A stretch of DNA of 64,000 nucleotides from Grammothele lineata (Eukaryota > Basidiomycota > Agaricomycetes > Polyporales > Polyporaceae), in the NCBI GenBank assembly GCA_002150815.3, contig NDFF03000018.1, positions 124,001 through 188,000 of the forward strand, in the 5' to 3' direction. The notes beneath the pieces are model-generated. The model worked only from the letters and a program-made list of their open reading frames with translations, was not told the origin of the DNA and did not search any database. A program made the translations under genes and the position numbers. Positions 11,637 to 25,618 of the stretch are shown here, in pieces. Every line of letters begins with the position of its first letter. Position 1 is the first letter of the stretch.

Positions 11637-13119
11637 GGTCGAAGATGCCCGTTGAACAGGGTAATGTGGATATGTATGTATTACAGAAGAGAGCGTCGAG
11701 ACTGGGCCAGCAGCGAGGAAAAACAGAGATCGAAGTCGAATGTGAGCCTCAGGCTGGGTTTGGCTTGAGCATGGCACGGCGGTAGCGCGGTCACCACGGT
11801 GCTCCGAGTCCGTCCCGCCAGTGGTCTCGTGACGTCACTTATCGGGCGCTTACGGCGATCCACCACCAACGCGGGCCGCTAGGGGCCGCCGCTTGCAGAG
11901 TGATACGCTGACGAGGCACCACCAGCATCGATAGCTCAAGGCGACGGGCGTGCCAGCAAGACAAATTGCGCCGAGCGCTCTTCGAGGACTGCGAGCTCGA
12001 GGTCGTTGACGGCTCTGCTCTCTGCCCAGCTCTGCGGTCTAAGCCCGTCGCGCGGTTCAGCTGACGATCGCCTTCCGTCTCGGCGCTTCTCGACTTGATA
12101 GTCCCTGGTCGTGTCAAGTGAGCTTCCTTCTGGCTTCTTCGAGCTCTTGAACGTGTGTCCATAGAGGGGAAAGGCTCGTGCCCGGCCCTCTTGGCGAATT
12201 CAAGTACCCGCCCGGTGGCTTTCCGCCGTACGTCGTTCTCCGACCCCCGTTCTTGATCACTTAATATGCTAAACACAGTCGGCCACCACTTGCAGGTGTT
12301 GAGCTAGGAATCGGACCTGGCTCTGACGTCAGCGACAGGTACTGTCCAGCCTCGCCATATGCCCTCCCTGCAGGTGAGCAGAACGGGCTGTGGTAGAGCT
12401 GTGATGCCGGGCAGGCGCTGTGTATTTCTGGATAACAAGGCAATGCAGATCGTTGATCGTCGTGCATTCGTCGGTGGCGGCTGCGCACGGCCGAATCGTC
12501 CTCACCGATGAACGGAAGTACTCCAATACCCTGTACGGTAGCAACGAAGTCGAACCTCTTTCAAAGGGTCCTTCTCGCACAGCAGAGTTACCGAGCAATC
12601 ATTGAGACCCTCAATTGTCTCGGATACGTCCGTGAGACGTTGTTCTGCTGACACCAAGCTGTCACCACAGATCGATCGTGGTTCCGCGCAGCGCGCCCCA
12701 CATCTGTTGGCGTTGAGAGGTGTGTGTTCTTGCATCTGTCTGGGGCGAAGCACTAGACTGGGGGATGTGCACGACAGATGCGACACTGGTAGAGCCGCCA
12801 ACGTGCCCACTGTCCACGAACCAAGTGGGTATCTCTCTGCGAAGGCCAAGGATGGTGCAGGAGGACGAAAGGGCCGGATTGCAGTGCAGAAGCCACCGCC
12901 GGTGACGGAATACGACGACTTCCTGCTCGGAGCCCGCAGTGGCCGCGCGTGCCTCGGGTTCGTATCCACAGGGGCCCGCAGGACCTGCCCCATCGGTGGC
13001 TGCATGTGATGATCGATTGGAACGCTCCTCGCACAGGCCGTGCTCAACATATGGTCCCCGTAGTGAAGCCAGCTGTCCTATTTTTAGCCCGTGACATCAG
13101 AGTAGCCCTCACGCATCGG
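11637..13119. promoter_or_regulatory. Long divergent intergenic region, lipase / cipC
   Basis: About 1.5 kb separates the lipase start (-) from cipC (+). Overlapping ORFs of 60-180 codons lie on both strands (for example 12602-13009 + and 12502-13050 -), but they overlap each other, are rich in Arg/Ser/Pro and show no family motif. I read the region as regulatory. AGGGG/CCCCT stress-element cores occur near 11880 and 12165, in keeping with a stress-induced gene downstream, although such 5-mers are common by chance. Confidence 0.4.
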
Positions 13120-13126
13120 TATAAAA
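13120..13126 (+). promoter_or_regulatory. TATA box of cipC
   Basis: A TATAAAA sits 85 nt upstream of the cipC ATG with C/T-rich sequence between them (cctcatcttcc around 13170). This is the usual layout of a highly expressed fungal gene. Confidence 0.6.
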
Positions 13127-13210
13127 CCCAGTCGAAACCCCTCGCCGATTCCTCAGTCCCGTACTCACCCAACCTCATCTTCCATCACTACCGTTCTCTT
13201 ATACATCACA

Positions 13211-13697
13211 ATGGGCTTTTTCCACCACGAGTCTGACGAGGCTACCGCCTACGAGCAGGTAGGCTTGCTCCTCGGACGTCAGGCCGACTCGCTGTCTCAC
13301 ATTCACGCTCTAGGTCACAAACGCCCCTCACAAGGCTGAACTCTCCCACGAGCTCATTGCTGCTGCCGCGTCTTACGAGGTAGGCCGTATTCGGTTATGG
13401 AAGTCGACATTATGCCAACCTTGTTCCTTCAGGCCGCCAAGGCGTACGAGAAGCACTGCGAGGAGAACGGCAAGCCCGACTCTCACGCGAAGGCGAAGGA
13501 GATTATGGCTGGCTTCGCTGGTGCCTTCATCGACCGCATGGTCGAGACTAAGGGCGTACGTTAACCCCCGTTTCCGAATCTCGCATTGTCTTTGACGACG
13601 GGTCTTATCTATCTAGCTTGACTTTGTCGACCGTGAGCGCGCTAAGCGTCACGCCCAGACCAAGGTCGACGAGGTCGTCACCGTCGAGAACTACTAG
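13211..13697 (+). CDS. cipC: CipC-family (DUF3759) stress-response protein
   Basis: A small cytosolic protein of about 107 residues whose relatives are induced by antibiotics, stress or wood-decay conditions; the molecular activity is unknown. Four exons can be placed exactly: 13211-13258, 13314-13379, 13433-13555 and 13617-13697. The joined protein shows the family hallmarks in order: MGFFHHESDEATAYEQ, a N-A-P-H-K-A-E-L-S-H-E-L-I block, AAKAYEKH, PDSHAKAKEIMAGFAGAFID and a final LDFVDRERAKRHA. All four junctions are clean GT-AG and length matches the family. The TATA box upstream and the small, highly biased coding sequence suggest strong expression. Confidence 0.93.
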
Positions 13698-14241
13698 ATT
13701 GTTATAAGGGGAACAAATGCCGGATGAAGTCTGTAGAAATATCCTGTAAACAATGGTCCCGATTGCCACTCTGCAATATTCCGCTATCTTTGAGTGGACG
13801 ACGCCTCTATGATTGATGGATCTCGAAACAAGGCGCTATCCCCTTCGAGCTATCGCCGAACAGTATTGCCTGATTATCATGAGAGCTCGAGCAAAAGCTT
13901 GACTTGGAAGTCTCTAGGCTTAAGCTTGTGCATATAGTTGACTGATAATGAGAAGGAGTCTTTCAAAGAGGATGAGCAGAGTGCAGTAGCTTCTGAGAAA
14001 GAATTAATGTGTCGTAACTGAAAGGCTTTTTTGGGCGTATCGTAAGTTTGAGTCAACCGCCACAGACGCGTCTTGGCGTTAGTTGGGCCACGTGACAATC
14101 GCGTTGTGAATAGAGTCACCGTTATGTAGTATGGAGCTGGTGCCCGAATAGGCACGGGCTAACGGTGCATACGTCAATGTCCTCCTGTTTCCTCCTCGCG
14201 TCTCTCGGTTCCTAGCATCCCTGTTCTGCTCTCCTCGGGTC
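13698..14241. promoter_or_regulatory. Intergenic, cipC 3' end and kinase promoter
   Basis: About 540 bp between two plus-strand genes. A minus ORF at 13877-14155 has no protein-family character. Nothing else is evident; the kinase promoter and 5' UTR should lie in the right half. Confidence 0.35.
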
Positions 14242-16174
14242 ATGCCAAGGTCATGGCTTTCCCCCCAATCCGTTCAAGTTGCCAGGAGAACACAGCTTAG
14301 ATTCACCGTTCACCAGCTCTCCGTATTATCACTACTTGCTTCGAGTCATTGCCAGTCCGTTTTTCTCAACCAGCATGATGCTCACCAGACCCGGGGAATA
14401 TCTTCTGCCATACACTTCTACCAGAACAGGCATTTAGAGGCGTATGCTTCAAGGGCAGCAACGAGGTTAACCCTCCGACAGCTGGTACGTTTGTAGCCTC
14501 ATATCTTGGGACACAGGGATAGATGGAATGTAGGTGTTCTTCGGCAAGTCGATGAACGAAGAGCGACTCATCAAGGTGAGCGGCTTGGAATATATGCCAT
14601 CTTTGTTTTTCTCATGTACTCCCAGAGTGCGAATTATATTCGTTCAGAGCTCCCGATCCGCATAGCGCACAGACTGCGAGACATGCAGGCTCTCCCATAT
14701 GTTGTAGTGACGCAGGAGGGCGTAGCAAGGGTATACGAGGCGAGTGTGCATGATCATGATTCCCGCGTTGGATCTGATACTCGTCATGGAAATCACAGCT
14801 GTACTCCATCGCGTTTGACAAGTATGCCGCGTGCTTCACATCTGTAAAGGATATTATAACCCACATAGCAGGTTCCGCCGCTACCCTCAAATTACCACTT
14901 TAGAGGAGAATGATGCATATTGCGAATTTTTGCGTGGCCTTTTGAATGAACAGTACGTGTATGCATTGGTTGGAGAACCGTAGCTGCGAAAATAACATCC
15001 CTCTCAAGCAAATCCGTGATTCCGAGTCTCTCCCTGGGCATGTCCTTGTCGTCTCCTTACCTTCCTCCAGACCGCTTGGATTCCTTCATGAGGCGAATGC
15101 TGACCTCACGGATATCTCGACGCGTTCTCGTGGAGCACCACATTGCGCTCACCAAGTTTCTGCGTGAGCGGAGTAGTCCGTTCCACCCACGAGACAACGT
15201 GGGTATCATTGCCACGGGACTGAGGGTCAAGCAGAGCATCGAAACTTGTGCGCGATATTTGCAACAGCGTCCCTGCGACACCGATGGAGACGGGTTGGAC
15301 AGAAACCTCAATAATCCTCCATGGTCGGAGGTTATCATCGATGGTCACACAGATGTCAAGTTTGCGTACATCGGCGAGCATCTTCAGTAAGTACGAGGGC
15401 CGTATATCTCTGCGAAATCTCATATTTCTTGCTCGCAGGTATATCATCTTTGAGCTCCTCAAGAATGTGAACATATATCTTCCCATTCCGTCGAAAAACT
15501 CTGAATTAACGAGTTGAATCGTAGTCTTTTAGGGCGACAAGGCTCAAGCATCCTCAAGCTCGCATTCTCCCGCCCATACGGGCAACCGTGGTTGCTAGCA
15601 ACGATGACGTCTGCATACGTATATCTGACCAAGGTATGATCATTACAACTCGGTGGTTAGGGCAATTGTTCATTTCCGCTGGCCCAGGCGGCGGGTTGGT
15701 GTATTCGGGGATCAAGTCGCCGTCGGATCTCCTCTCATTCTCGCATAAACGTAATGCAGCCCGGTTAACCGACGCACGCCTCGACGCACTGCGCACCGCA
15801 AGCATGAGCACACGCGGCGTGACGGCGACGGTATCAGAGCAGGTCAACGGCTGGCAGTCCGCACCAGCGGGGGATCCGCCAGCTGACACGGTCGACGCAC
15901 GCCCAAGGATCGGAATTGGGCTGCCGATGAGCAACATATATGCGACGTATTTTGGTGGCTCTCTCGAGTTGGTCAGCTTGGACGGCTACGGTGAGTGATG
16001 GTGGCGCTGAAGTTTGGCGGTGTGGTCCTGAGCGCGGTTCCGCCAGGAACGGATGTCTTCGTTCGGTTACCGAAGCTGGTGAGCTTTAATTTGACATGTA
16101 TTAGCTCCCGCTGTGCGGAGGAGACTAAAACCGTCCATGCGCAGGGCACGAACCTGGAAGGCATTGAAGTGTAG
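14242..16174 (+). CDS. Mitochondrial PDK/BCKDK-family protein kinase
   Basis: Phosphorylates the E1 alpha subunit of pyruvate or branched-chain 2-oxoacid dehydrogenase in the mitochondrial matrix. The ATG at 14242 gives a basic N-terminus fit for import. Joined exons show HFYQNRHLEAYASR, LTLRQL|VFFGKSMNEERLIK, SANYIRSELPIRIAHRLRDM, then a 23-nt exon (14799-14821) reading LYSIAFDK before FRRYPQITTLEEND. The GHKL core follows: N-box ELLKN near 15450, G1 DQGGG split by an intron at about 15635-15685, and G2 GIGLPMSNIYATYFGG near 15915. It ends LPKLGTNLEGIEV with TAG at 16172. The intron before the 23-nt exon appears to start with GC. It resembles fungal Pkp1-type kinases. I cannot tell PDK from BCKDK specificity by eye. 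Confidence 0.9.
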
Positions 16175-16736
16175 GGGGTTTCCGGCCCGGACCACCTTCA
16201 TCGCCCCATGCGGAGAGGAGTGATCGCGGCCGTAATCAGCAGAGGAGAGGGCTGGTCGAGGAGAAGTGCCCATAAAGCTTCCAAACTTCAGAGTGTCGAT
16301 CCATGTGTTTATAGCGTCAAAGTGAGGGGTGCATTACCACTCCGACCGGCCGGGGGCAGCGGATGGGAGGCACTATTCTACGTCTCTTCCCGAGCCGTGT
16401 ACTCTCGCAGCTGCCCCCAAAGTCGTGGCCTGCACGCCTCTTTGGCATGCCAAGCCTGGGAATGCTGTACGATGGAATCCCTGTTCTGTTGTGCGGGTGA
16501 TGGAGAGACTTGTGAAGTTAGCACAACTGTCAATGTCATATACCAACGAAGGCGGCATGACGGCGTTTGAGGCGATGCATAATATGTCACCTGGGCGGCT
16601 CAAATGCGCCCTCCTCCCCGCCCTCCTCCGCCTTCCATCCCACCTTCCTCATCCTGCTTGGGGTACGTTTTTGCTCCTGACCCTATCCCGTCCTCGTCCT
16701 CCGCTTGAACCGCTGCTCGCGCTGTTTGTTCGCACA
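16175..16736. promoter_or_regulatory. Intergenic upstream of Pro/Ser-rich gene
   Basis: About 560 bp. The reading frame of the next gene stays open back to 16329, but that leader lacks the Pro/Ser bias that starts at 16737 and is better read as 5' UTR. C/T-rich runs (cctcctccccgccctcctcc near 16610) look like a promoter pyrimidine tract. Confidence 0.4.
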
Positions 16737-18433
16737 ATGAGCTCGAGTCACGACCTGGGCCTCGAGGCGCCGCCCTCGCCACCTCCTCCCTCATACGAGA
16801 TCTCCCAGCACGAATTTGATCAAAAGACGTCCCATATCCTCGAACAGAGTGCTGCAGAGCCCCCGCCACGTCGCGTCGACGAGGAAGGCTTCGAGGTCTG
16901 GGACGACGCTCTCTTTGAAGCCGCACGGGCCGGCCTTGACAACCTTTCTCTGGGCGCCGACCGTTCGCCGGTGCACTCTCGCCGACCCGGTACAAGCATG
17001 TCTGTGGGAAGCCCCTCATCATCATCTGCCCCCCTTCCTGCCTTTCCCCACTCGAGCGCGCCGTATGGGTATCCACCAGAGAAAGGCGGAGCGGCGAAGG
17101 CACGGGCGCTTCCCCAGCCGAGTAGGCCGGCATACTCGACACGACCGACATCGTCGGGATCGCAGTCGTCATACTCGGCATCGTCTTCGGGGTCGTCAAC
17201 ACGGACATCCCAGCTATCGCTTGCGCCGGGGTCGATGGAGGTACGGCCGCTGAGGGTTAACAAGAAGGCGCGCGCACCTCCGTCCTCGCAGAAGGAACGT
17301 CCGTCGTGGTATGCGGAGGCGGGCCTGGGTGGGGGCAGTCCCCCACCGTCACCACTGCAATCCCAGGCAGGAAGCTCGTCCTCGCGCGATGACCATAGAC
17401 CGCTACGGCGTGGTCTCACGGTCTTTAATCATACTGATCGCGACGGCACACCTCCACCAGAGTTTACTCCAGTCGGACCAGCGCTCGACGGTCCCGCGTA
17501 CGAAGAGGTTGTCATGGCGTACAGCGGCGAGGGGTATACACCTCCGCCTCTTCCACCTGCTGCATACCCTGCTCAGGAGCAGCTTCAGGCACGAGCAACC
17601 CCTTCTCCTGCCCCGTCAGTGCGCACGCTTCGCCCACAACCGCAGCCGCCCCAGATGCGTCCATCATCACAACCACATGTGTTACGACCGCTCTCTAGGA
17701 CAGCGTCGCCGATACCGGATCCCGCACATGCACCGCGTCCTTCATCTCCTGGGCACGCACAAATTGCCCCCTTGCCACCCGTTCCGCGGCAACGTGCTCC
17801 CCAACTCCAAGCGTCGGCGGAGCCTGCGATTCGCACGAGCACGTACCAGTTCCCGATGAGTACGGATCCGTATGGCGGACCTCGGGTCGCGTTCAACCCA
17901 CAGTCCGCGTACGCGAAGCCTCCGTTGCCTACCATGAGTGCGCGTCAGGAGGACGTGGAACCGCAGTCTATCGACGCATCTGCATTCTATAGGTGAATAA
18001 CATCGCACTGTCGGCCCCATCGAGAACGTGTCTAGAATCAGGGCTGATCATCGCTCGGCTCTATCTCATACTCACAGCAATGCGGTGTCGGCACACTACT
18101 CGTACAACGTGCCGATGCGCATGCGGAGAACTACGTACATGGAGCAGTGAGTTTACTGTGTTCCTCGTGCTGGATTGTACTAAGTGCGTGAGTTCCAGGC
18201 CGGGTAACGGACAGCAGCAGCAACAGCAGCCGACGTATACCCAAGCGGGCATCCCTCCACGGTCAACACCATCACCTGCTCCCTCGGGTAAGGTTACATC
18301 GGTGGCGTCGCCACGGCCCAACTATGCGTACAGTCAGGCGAGCTTCCAGGAGTCCGCATTTGGTGCAAACGGCGCATGGAGTCTGAATGGACAACAGCAA
18401 CCTCAGGCAGGAGGGTATTCGGTATACAGATAA
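16737..18433 (+). CDS. Pro/Ser-rich disordered protein, function unknown
   Basis: I do not recognise a family. The protein starts MSSSHDLGLEAPPSPPPPSY. The only ordered-looking segment is DEEGFEVWDDALFEAARAG near residues 45-65, predicted helical and acidic. The rest is long Ser/Pro/Gln-rich disorder with many PPP and SSS runs. The first exon reaches about 17992. Two introns (about 17993-18079 and 18148-18200) then join a short SAHYSYNVPMRMRR segment to a Gln-rich C-terminus ending GGYSVYR with TAA. PPxP and PxxP motifs suggest SH3 or WW partners, which is inference only. The start at 16737 is chosen because composition changes there. Confidence 0.65.
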
Positions 18434-18817
18434 CATCGAGCACTACGTAGCCTGGACAGGAACGAGCTCGGATTGGATGATGTGTGGTTATCGATCTTTT
18501 GGAGTAGAGATATCTAAATTACAGATATACCTTACTGCGCGAGCAGTAATGCGCGTATTTTATCATCGGAGAATCGGTGTACAAGTACTAGCCCATACTT
18601 ATGCAGATATGGTTTCCTTCGCTCATAGCCTGAGAGATATCGTCTCTCTCTTGGATGTTCGAGAGTTCTGAGTCGGTTGAACGCGCTCCGGCAGTTGCTG
18701 TTGCGAGCACGATTGCGGGGCGTGTCGAGGTCGGCAAGGGGAAATCAGCGTCACGTGGGCACATTAACGGGGATGCTTTATGGCTGGTTTCGACGAGTGG
18801 CCGGCTCGCATCCCTCA
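18434..18817. promoter_or_regulatory. CBK1 promoter region
   Basis: About 380 bp between two plus-strand genes, AT-richer than its surroundings (tatctaaattacagatatacc near 18511). No coding signal. It should hold the terminator of the Pro/Ser-rich gene and the promoter of CBK1. Confidence 0.35.
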
Positions 18818-20809
<1,992 letters not shown>

Positions 20810-21317
20810 TCAAGTCCTCCCCATCCTCGAGTTCGGATCCAACCGCAGCCATGGCTTCTTTGCTCATCTTTTCTTCTGCCTGGAATTTCTTCCTTCTCGC
20901 CGGTGGTAGCGTGTACCATAGTTTATGAATCATCACGCACTTAGTCGATTCTACTACGCATCGTGACCCGCATTCATGACCATATCTCCACGCACTCTTC
21001 TCGCACTCTTCTCGCACCGTGCGCACATCCGTTCATATCATCATGACCCGGTGAGCGAGCTTGGGAAGATGGTTCGCTAGCAGCAGCAGTTCTTTGTGGT
21101 GAGGTAGGCATACGAGATTACATTGCATAAATAGTGCAGGTGTGGTGTAATTGTACATGTGCGATATGCGCGGATGGCTGTCGATACAGTTTAAAGTGGA
21201 GCGTAGCAAAGGGGGACGATAGACAATCCGACAGGAACCCTCAAACTATCAGGAAAATTTACGCTAAAATACACATCTAACGGCACGACATAAGCACGGG
21301 CAAGTGGAGGTTACTCT
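20810..21317. other. Convergent 3' intergenic region
   Basis: About 510 bp between the stops of CBK1 (+) and the PX gene (-). Only 3' UTRs are expected. No ORF looks coding and no strong hairpin is apparent. Confidence 0.35.
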
Positions 21318-24300
21318 TTATCGTCCCCGCTGGACCATCAGACTGGGCCTCATCTGAAGGTGTGCAGGTAAGTGAGATACAGGTGAAAAGGCACCGGTCA
21401 AAAACGCGTACCATCTCGACAAACAAGGGTAGTAGTTTCGGGATATGCTCGAGCTCAGGGGGCTTTGGGCCACTCGCCGCCTTCTTCCCCTTCAACGGCG
21501 ACTTGGCCTTGCCTGCTGCACGTTTTTCCTGCTGGCGCGCTGATGGTGGTGGAGGGAGGTCTTTCACGCCAAGCGGCGGGGGCGGTGGCAAGTCCTTGAA
21601 GCGCGACGCCCCTGACGGTGGGCGCCCAGGCGTCGACAAAGTCCTCGCGCGCTCCCGCGTAGGCACAGGAGGCGGTCGCTCGTCACGAGGACTATCAGCA
21701 GAGTGGCGTACGCCGCACGTATGCGGGTGCGCGACGCGCGGGGGAGAAGGCGAGAACCGTTGCTGGACTGGCGAGTGCGCGATTGTTCGCGAGCGCGCTG
21801 GTACCCGTGGGGATACCTGGGGGAGACGGCCATTGGCGCTCGGGCTCCGTGCGTGGTCGGGATGCGGCGTGCCGTCACGTTCTGTCTCGCCGCCGTCAGA
21901 GCTCTCTTCGCTATCCTCGTCACTGTCTTCATCGCTATCGCCTTCGTCTTCGTCCGAGGACCCGCTGCTCGACGTGCCCGAGCCGGACTCGTACTCGTCG
22001 CTCGAGTCATCATCGTCCTCGTCCGCCTCCTGCGCAGCGAGGTCGTCGGCGTCGCCCTCGACGACATCGCCGAACGACAAGTCACGCACGACGCCATTCA
22101 CGAGCTGGGCAGTCGCCTCGTCCTCGGCGTCCGCGTCGTTCATGCCTTGCGTGCGTCCGAAGCGTTTGCGCAGCTTTGCCTCGTACGCAACCTTGAGCTT
22201 GTAGTGGTACAGTGCAACAGCGTCAACCTCGCGGAGAATGTTCTCGCGGTCGGTGCCGGTGTGTGGGAGGAGGAACTCGAGCGACATGCGCTCACCGACG
22301 CCGTCGCGCATGAGGGTGAGGAAGAGCTCGATCCAGCGCATGAGACCCGTGAAGAGACCTTCGCCCTTGGAGTGTACCTTGTGGACGAAGCTGTAGAAGG
22401 ACTGTTCGTGCCGCTGAATGAGGTCAATGAAAATCTGCACCGTCTTCGCCGGATCCGTCTGGCTCACTAACATATTGGGCGTGTTACAATTGCGTACCAC
22501 TCGGTAGTAACAGCAAAAGCACTTACGCTCTTCTGTTTGTTCCACCGTCCGAATCAGATCGTTCATGAAGTTCTGCAGGTCACCGAGGGAATCGGCTATA
22601 CTCGCGGCACGATAAACTTGCGCAAGTGGCGCGTAAAAAATCGTGATGATGTCCTTGAGTAATTCGGCCGTGGTCCCCTATGGTGAAATTAAACGGCGTA
22701 CGAAATAAGCGTGGCATCAGCACGACTCACCTCGAAGATGAGTTCGATGAGCTGCTCCCTGTCCTTCAGGCGAGCGTATAGCTTCGCCAGCAGACTGAGA
22801 TCCTCGAACAGCCAAGCCTCCTCGTCTTGTGGACCTTCATCATCATCCGAATCGGCCAACGACTCCGTATACTTGACGTACTCCTTATGCGCGCGGTGAG
22901 CATACATCACTCGCTGCAGCTGGGCGCGGGACAAAGACGGCTGGTCTCCTGATCGGAGGACGACCGCAAGGACATGCAAGTTCTCAGCAGCTGCCGTTCA
23001 GCTTCAGTTTAGACATGCAAGGTGTAGTAATCATTTTCAGCATACCCGCGTCAGCCTTGTAAACAGCTTGAATCTCTCTCGGCGCGTATACATACAGTCG
23101 GACCTTCTCGCACATAATAGGATCTTCGACTTTCTCCTTGACAGATTCGATGTCCTCTTGAAGCGCGCGGACTTCCTCCATCAGCGACCCCGTGAACATG
23201 CGCTGGAGGAGACTGCGTCCGCCGAACGGCTGAGCGAGGAATAGGTCGAGCACACCACGAATCATCGCCATGGGATTGCTGATCTTGAGCGCGGTCTTGA
23301 GCATGAAGTATGGCATGAGGCCGTGTATGCGCTTTAGGCTCGCAAAGCTCTCTGACGCGTTGTCCGCCGCGACAAAATGGTGGAAGACCGTCGACGCGAG
23401 CCTTGGAAAGGCGTGAGTAACGGGCGTCGCGGAACGTGCGCGCGATGCGTGGGGACTGACGAGATCCGCGCCCACTCAAGGACGGCTTGGTAACTCGGCG
23501 GCAGGTTTCGGACATCTGGTGTCTCCTTGATCGTCGCGAACACGTGCGTCAGCCCGTCTACATGCAACGGACGGATGCCAATCAGCTACCCTACGGTTGG
23601 GCGACAGGTCGCAGAACCTCTTAAAGACATACCTTGGCCCAGGAGCTCCCCCTTCACGCTACGGATGGTGTCTCGGAGGCCATCTACGCGGGCGGTGATC
23701 TCCTTGGCGAAGCGCATCCGCCCATCTTCCCGCATCCGGTCCGCCTCTTCTCGCCATCGAGCGTCTGCCAGCTCCTCCTCAGTCAGTCTCGTTGGGCCGC
23801 TAAGCAGGAACGACTTGAGCACGGGTGAGGAGGCAAACGTCGAGGATTGGAGCAGCAGGTGTAAATAAGCTCTCAACGTGAGACGATTCTTCTCCCGTGA
23901 AAGCCTCGAAGCTTGTTGCGTCATTCCGCCATTCACCTGGCTATAACCCTGGCTAGACGCAGGGCTAGCTGGGGAACCGATGTTGAACGAGTCTGCACTC
24001 GAGTTGTGATCGCTGTCGTAGAAGTCGCCGACCATCCGTTGACGGGGTATCGTCACCTTTGTCGGCGCGCGTCCCATTTGGGACGCGATGGGACTAACTG
24101 GTGGAACGGCATATGCGGCTCCTGGTGGTGGTGAAGATGGTGCAAGATGGGAAGACGAGGACGCCGTAGACGGTGGCGAAGGGTATCCAGTCTGGAAGGA
24201 GGCGTAAGGTGCGGGAGAGATCGTGACATTCACGAAGCTCCGATCCTTCGGGGGTGGTTGGGGCACCGACTCGTCTGGATGTGCTTTGTGCAATTCATCG

Positions 24301-25265
24301 GCTAGCGTCCTGAAGTCACCATATCGTCGAGACACAAATACGTCCGGTTGGCCTCTTCGACGAGTGCGGATGATGAATTCCTGTAGAGAAAGAACGACAA
24401 TTCAGCCATTGTAGAATGATCATTGTAGTTGGCAACATACCTCATGTACTTTGCTGCGCATGCGCTTCCTCTCGGTCACGGTCCGGACACAGACTACATT
24501 AATGTCAAAGCTGTCCTTGAGCTTCCTCTCTCGTGCGGCGCGCTTCCTAGCCATGACTTCGAGCCTGTTGAGATCCGCTTGACTGAGGCGGACCACTTCT
24601 TCAGGCTCACTCAGCTTGGCTGCACTGGTCATAAGCATCGCAAGATTGCGCTCTAGCTTGTTGAGCATCCGATGGCGGGTGGCCTCCTCCGAGTCTTCCG
24701 GATTATCGTCCAGGACAGACGTTGGAGAGAGATTACGAGAGAGGAGAGAGACGAGGAAAGGCTGGACTTTCTCGGGAAAGAAGTCTTTGGGCGCGGAAGC
24801 GAGGAAAGGAAAGGAGAGGACGAAGCGGCGGAATACGAACCGGAGAAAGGGTAGATCAAGAGGCTGCGCATCTTTCGGAGGGGGTGCAAAGGGAGGCCCA
24901 AGGTATGAGAAAGTCGACACATTATTTGTTGGAGCCGTTACGAGGGCATCGAGCTCTCTCCGAAACTCGAGATTGACAAGCTCCTTCTTGAGGTAATGTG
25001 CGCGGACTGGGGTAAGCTCGGAAAGATCGGATGGGGCGGGGTTGGAGAGGTGCACAAGAGGGGTTTCCGATGTGGAAACAGGTACCGAGGAGGGACTGTC
25101 GGGTGATTGCTCGCGGGCAGGGGATTCGACGAGAGGCGAGGCCAGCGGGGTGGCGAAATGGGCGTCATCGGGGTCTGGCGATGGAGGAAGATCTGTCTCG
25201 ACGGGAGGAAGGGAGGGGAGCGCGCGGGACGGACGAGGTGGACGGAGCGAGCTGGAGCTGTCCAT
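21318..25265 (-). CDS. PX-domain protein, YPR097W/Lec1-like (PXB + PX + DUF3818)
   Basis: A large PX protein of the fungal YPR097W type, linked in yeast to lipid homeostasis and mitochondria or lipid-droplet membranes. From the ATG at 25265 a Pro/Ser-rich leader leads into the PX-associated N-terminal domain (LTPVRAHYLKKELVNLEFRR, DLPFLRFVFRRFVLSFPFLA). After an intron the PX domain shows the R-R-Y-G-D-F-R phosphoinositide-binding element near 24330 and PPPKD. Then come LTLRAYLHLLLQ and the DUF3818 region (NPMAMIRGVLDLFLAQPFGG near 23260, RMFTGSLMEEVRALQEDIES near 23180). The tail has a long Asp/Ser acidic stretch (about 21900-22060) and a basic Pro-rich segment. The last exon ends MRPSLMVQRGR with TAA at 21318. 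Expected ligand: PI3P or similar lipids. Confidence 0.85.
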
Positions 25266-25618
25266 CGCGGGCGACGGCGGAGAGAGAGGAGGAGACGACG
25301 GCGAGGAGGGCGTCGGCGACGAGGACTCGGAGGACGGACGCTCGGGGCGGGGCAGCCTGGCGGGCGGCGGCAGACTCGGCAAGGGCGGTGATGGGGATTG
25401 CGTCACAGGCGTTGCGTCACAGGCAGGCGCCGAGGCACGTGTATGGGGGACCGCGTCCGATCTGTTCCCTGCTCGCGAGAAGAGTGGGTGATGGGCGGGG
25501 TCGGAGTGCAAAGTCGAGTGGGTATTAAGAGTGCAACAGTGTCCGTCCCTGAGATCTGAGAGCCCCCGCCAAGTTGGCCACAGCACCAGCACCAGCACCA
25601 GCACCAGCACCAGCGGCC
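25266..25618. promoter_or_regulatory. PX gene 5' flank with hexanucleotide repeat
   Basis: About 350 bp between the PX start and the stop of the small gene upstream, both on the minus strand. The minus frame stays open as Pro/Ser-rich sequence, so the PX protein could start further upstream, but no conserved residues support that. It includes the CAGCAC repeat listed separately. Confidence 0.4.
25581..25614. repeat. (CAGCAC)5.7 microsatellite
   Basis: A perfect hexanucleotide repeat, nearly six units over 34 bp, five bases before the stop codon of the small minus-strand gene, so in its 3' UTR or in the PX promoter. Length polymorphism between strains is likely. Confidence 0.9.

Noticed and set aside
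12502..13050. Opposed ORFs of 135-182 codons in the lipase-cipC gap
   Set aside because: Both strands are open over the same bases, composition is Arg/Ser/Cys-rich and neither shows splice partners or conserved blocks.
21703..22470. 255-codon plus-strand ORF over the PX gene tail
   Set aside because: Antisense of the acidic Asp/Ser/Glu region and the conserved exon of the PX gene; runs of Val/Leu/Arg with no motif.
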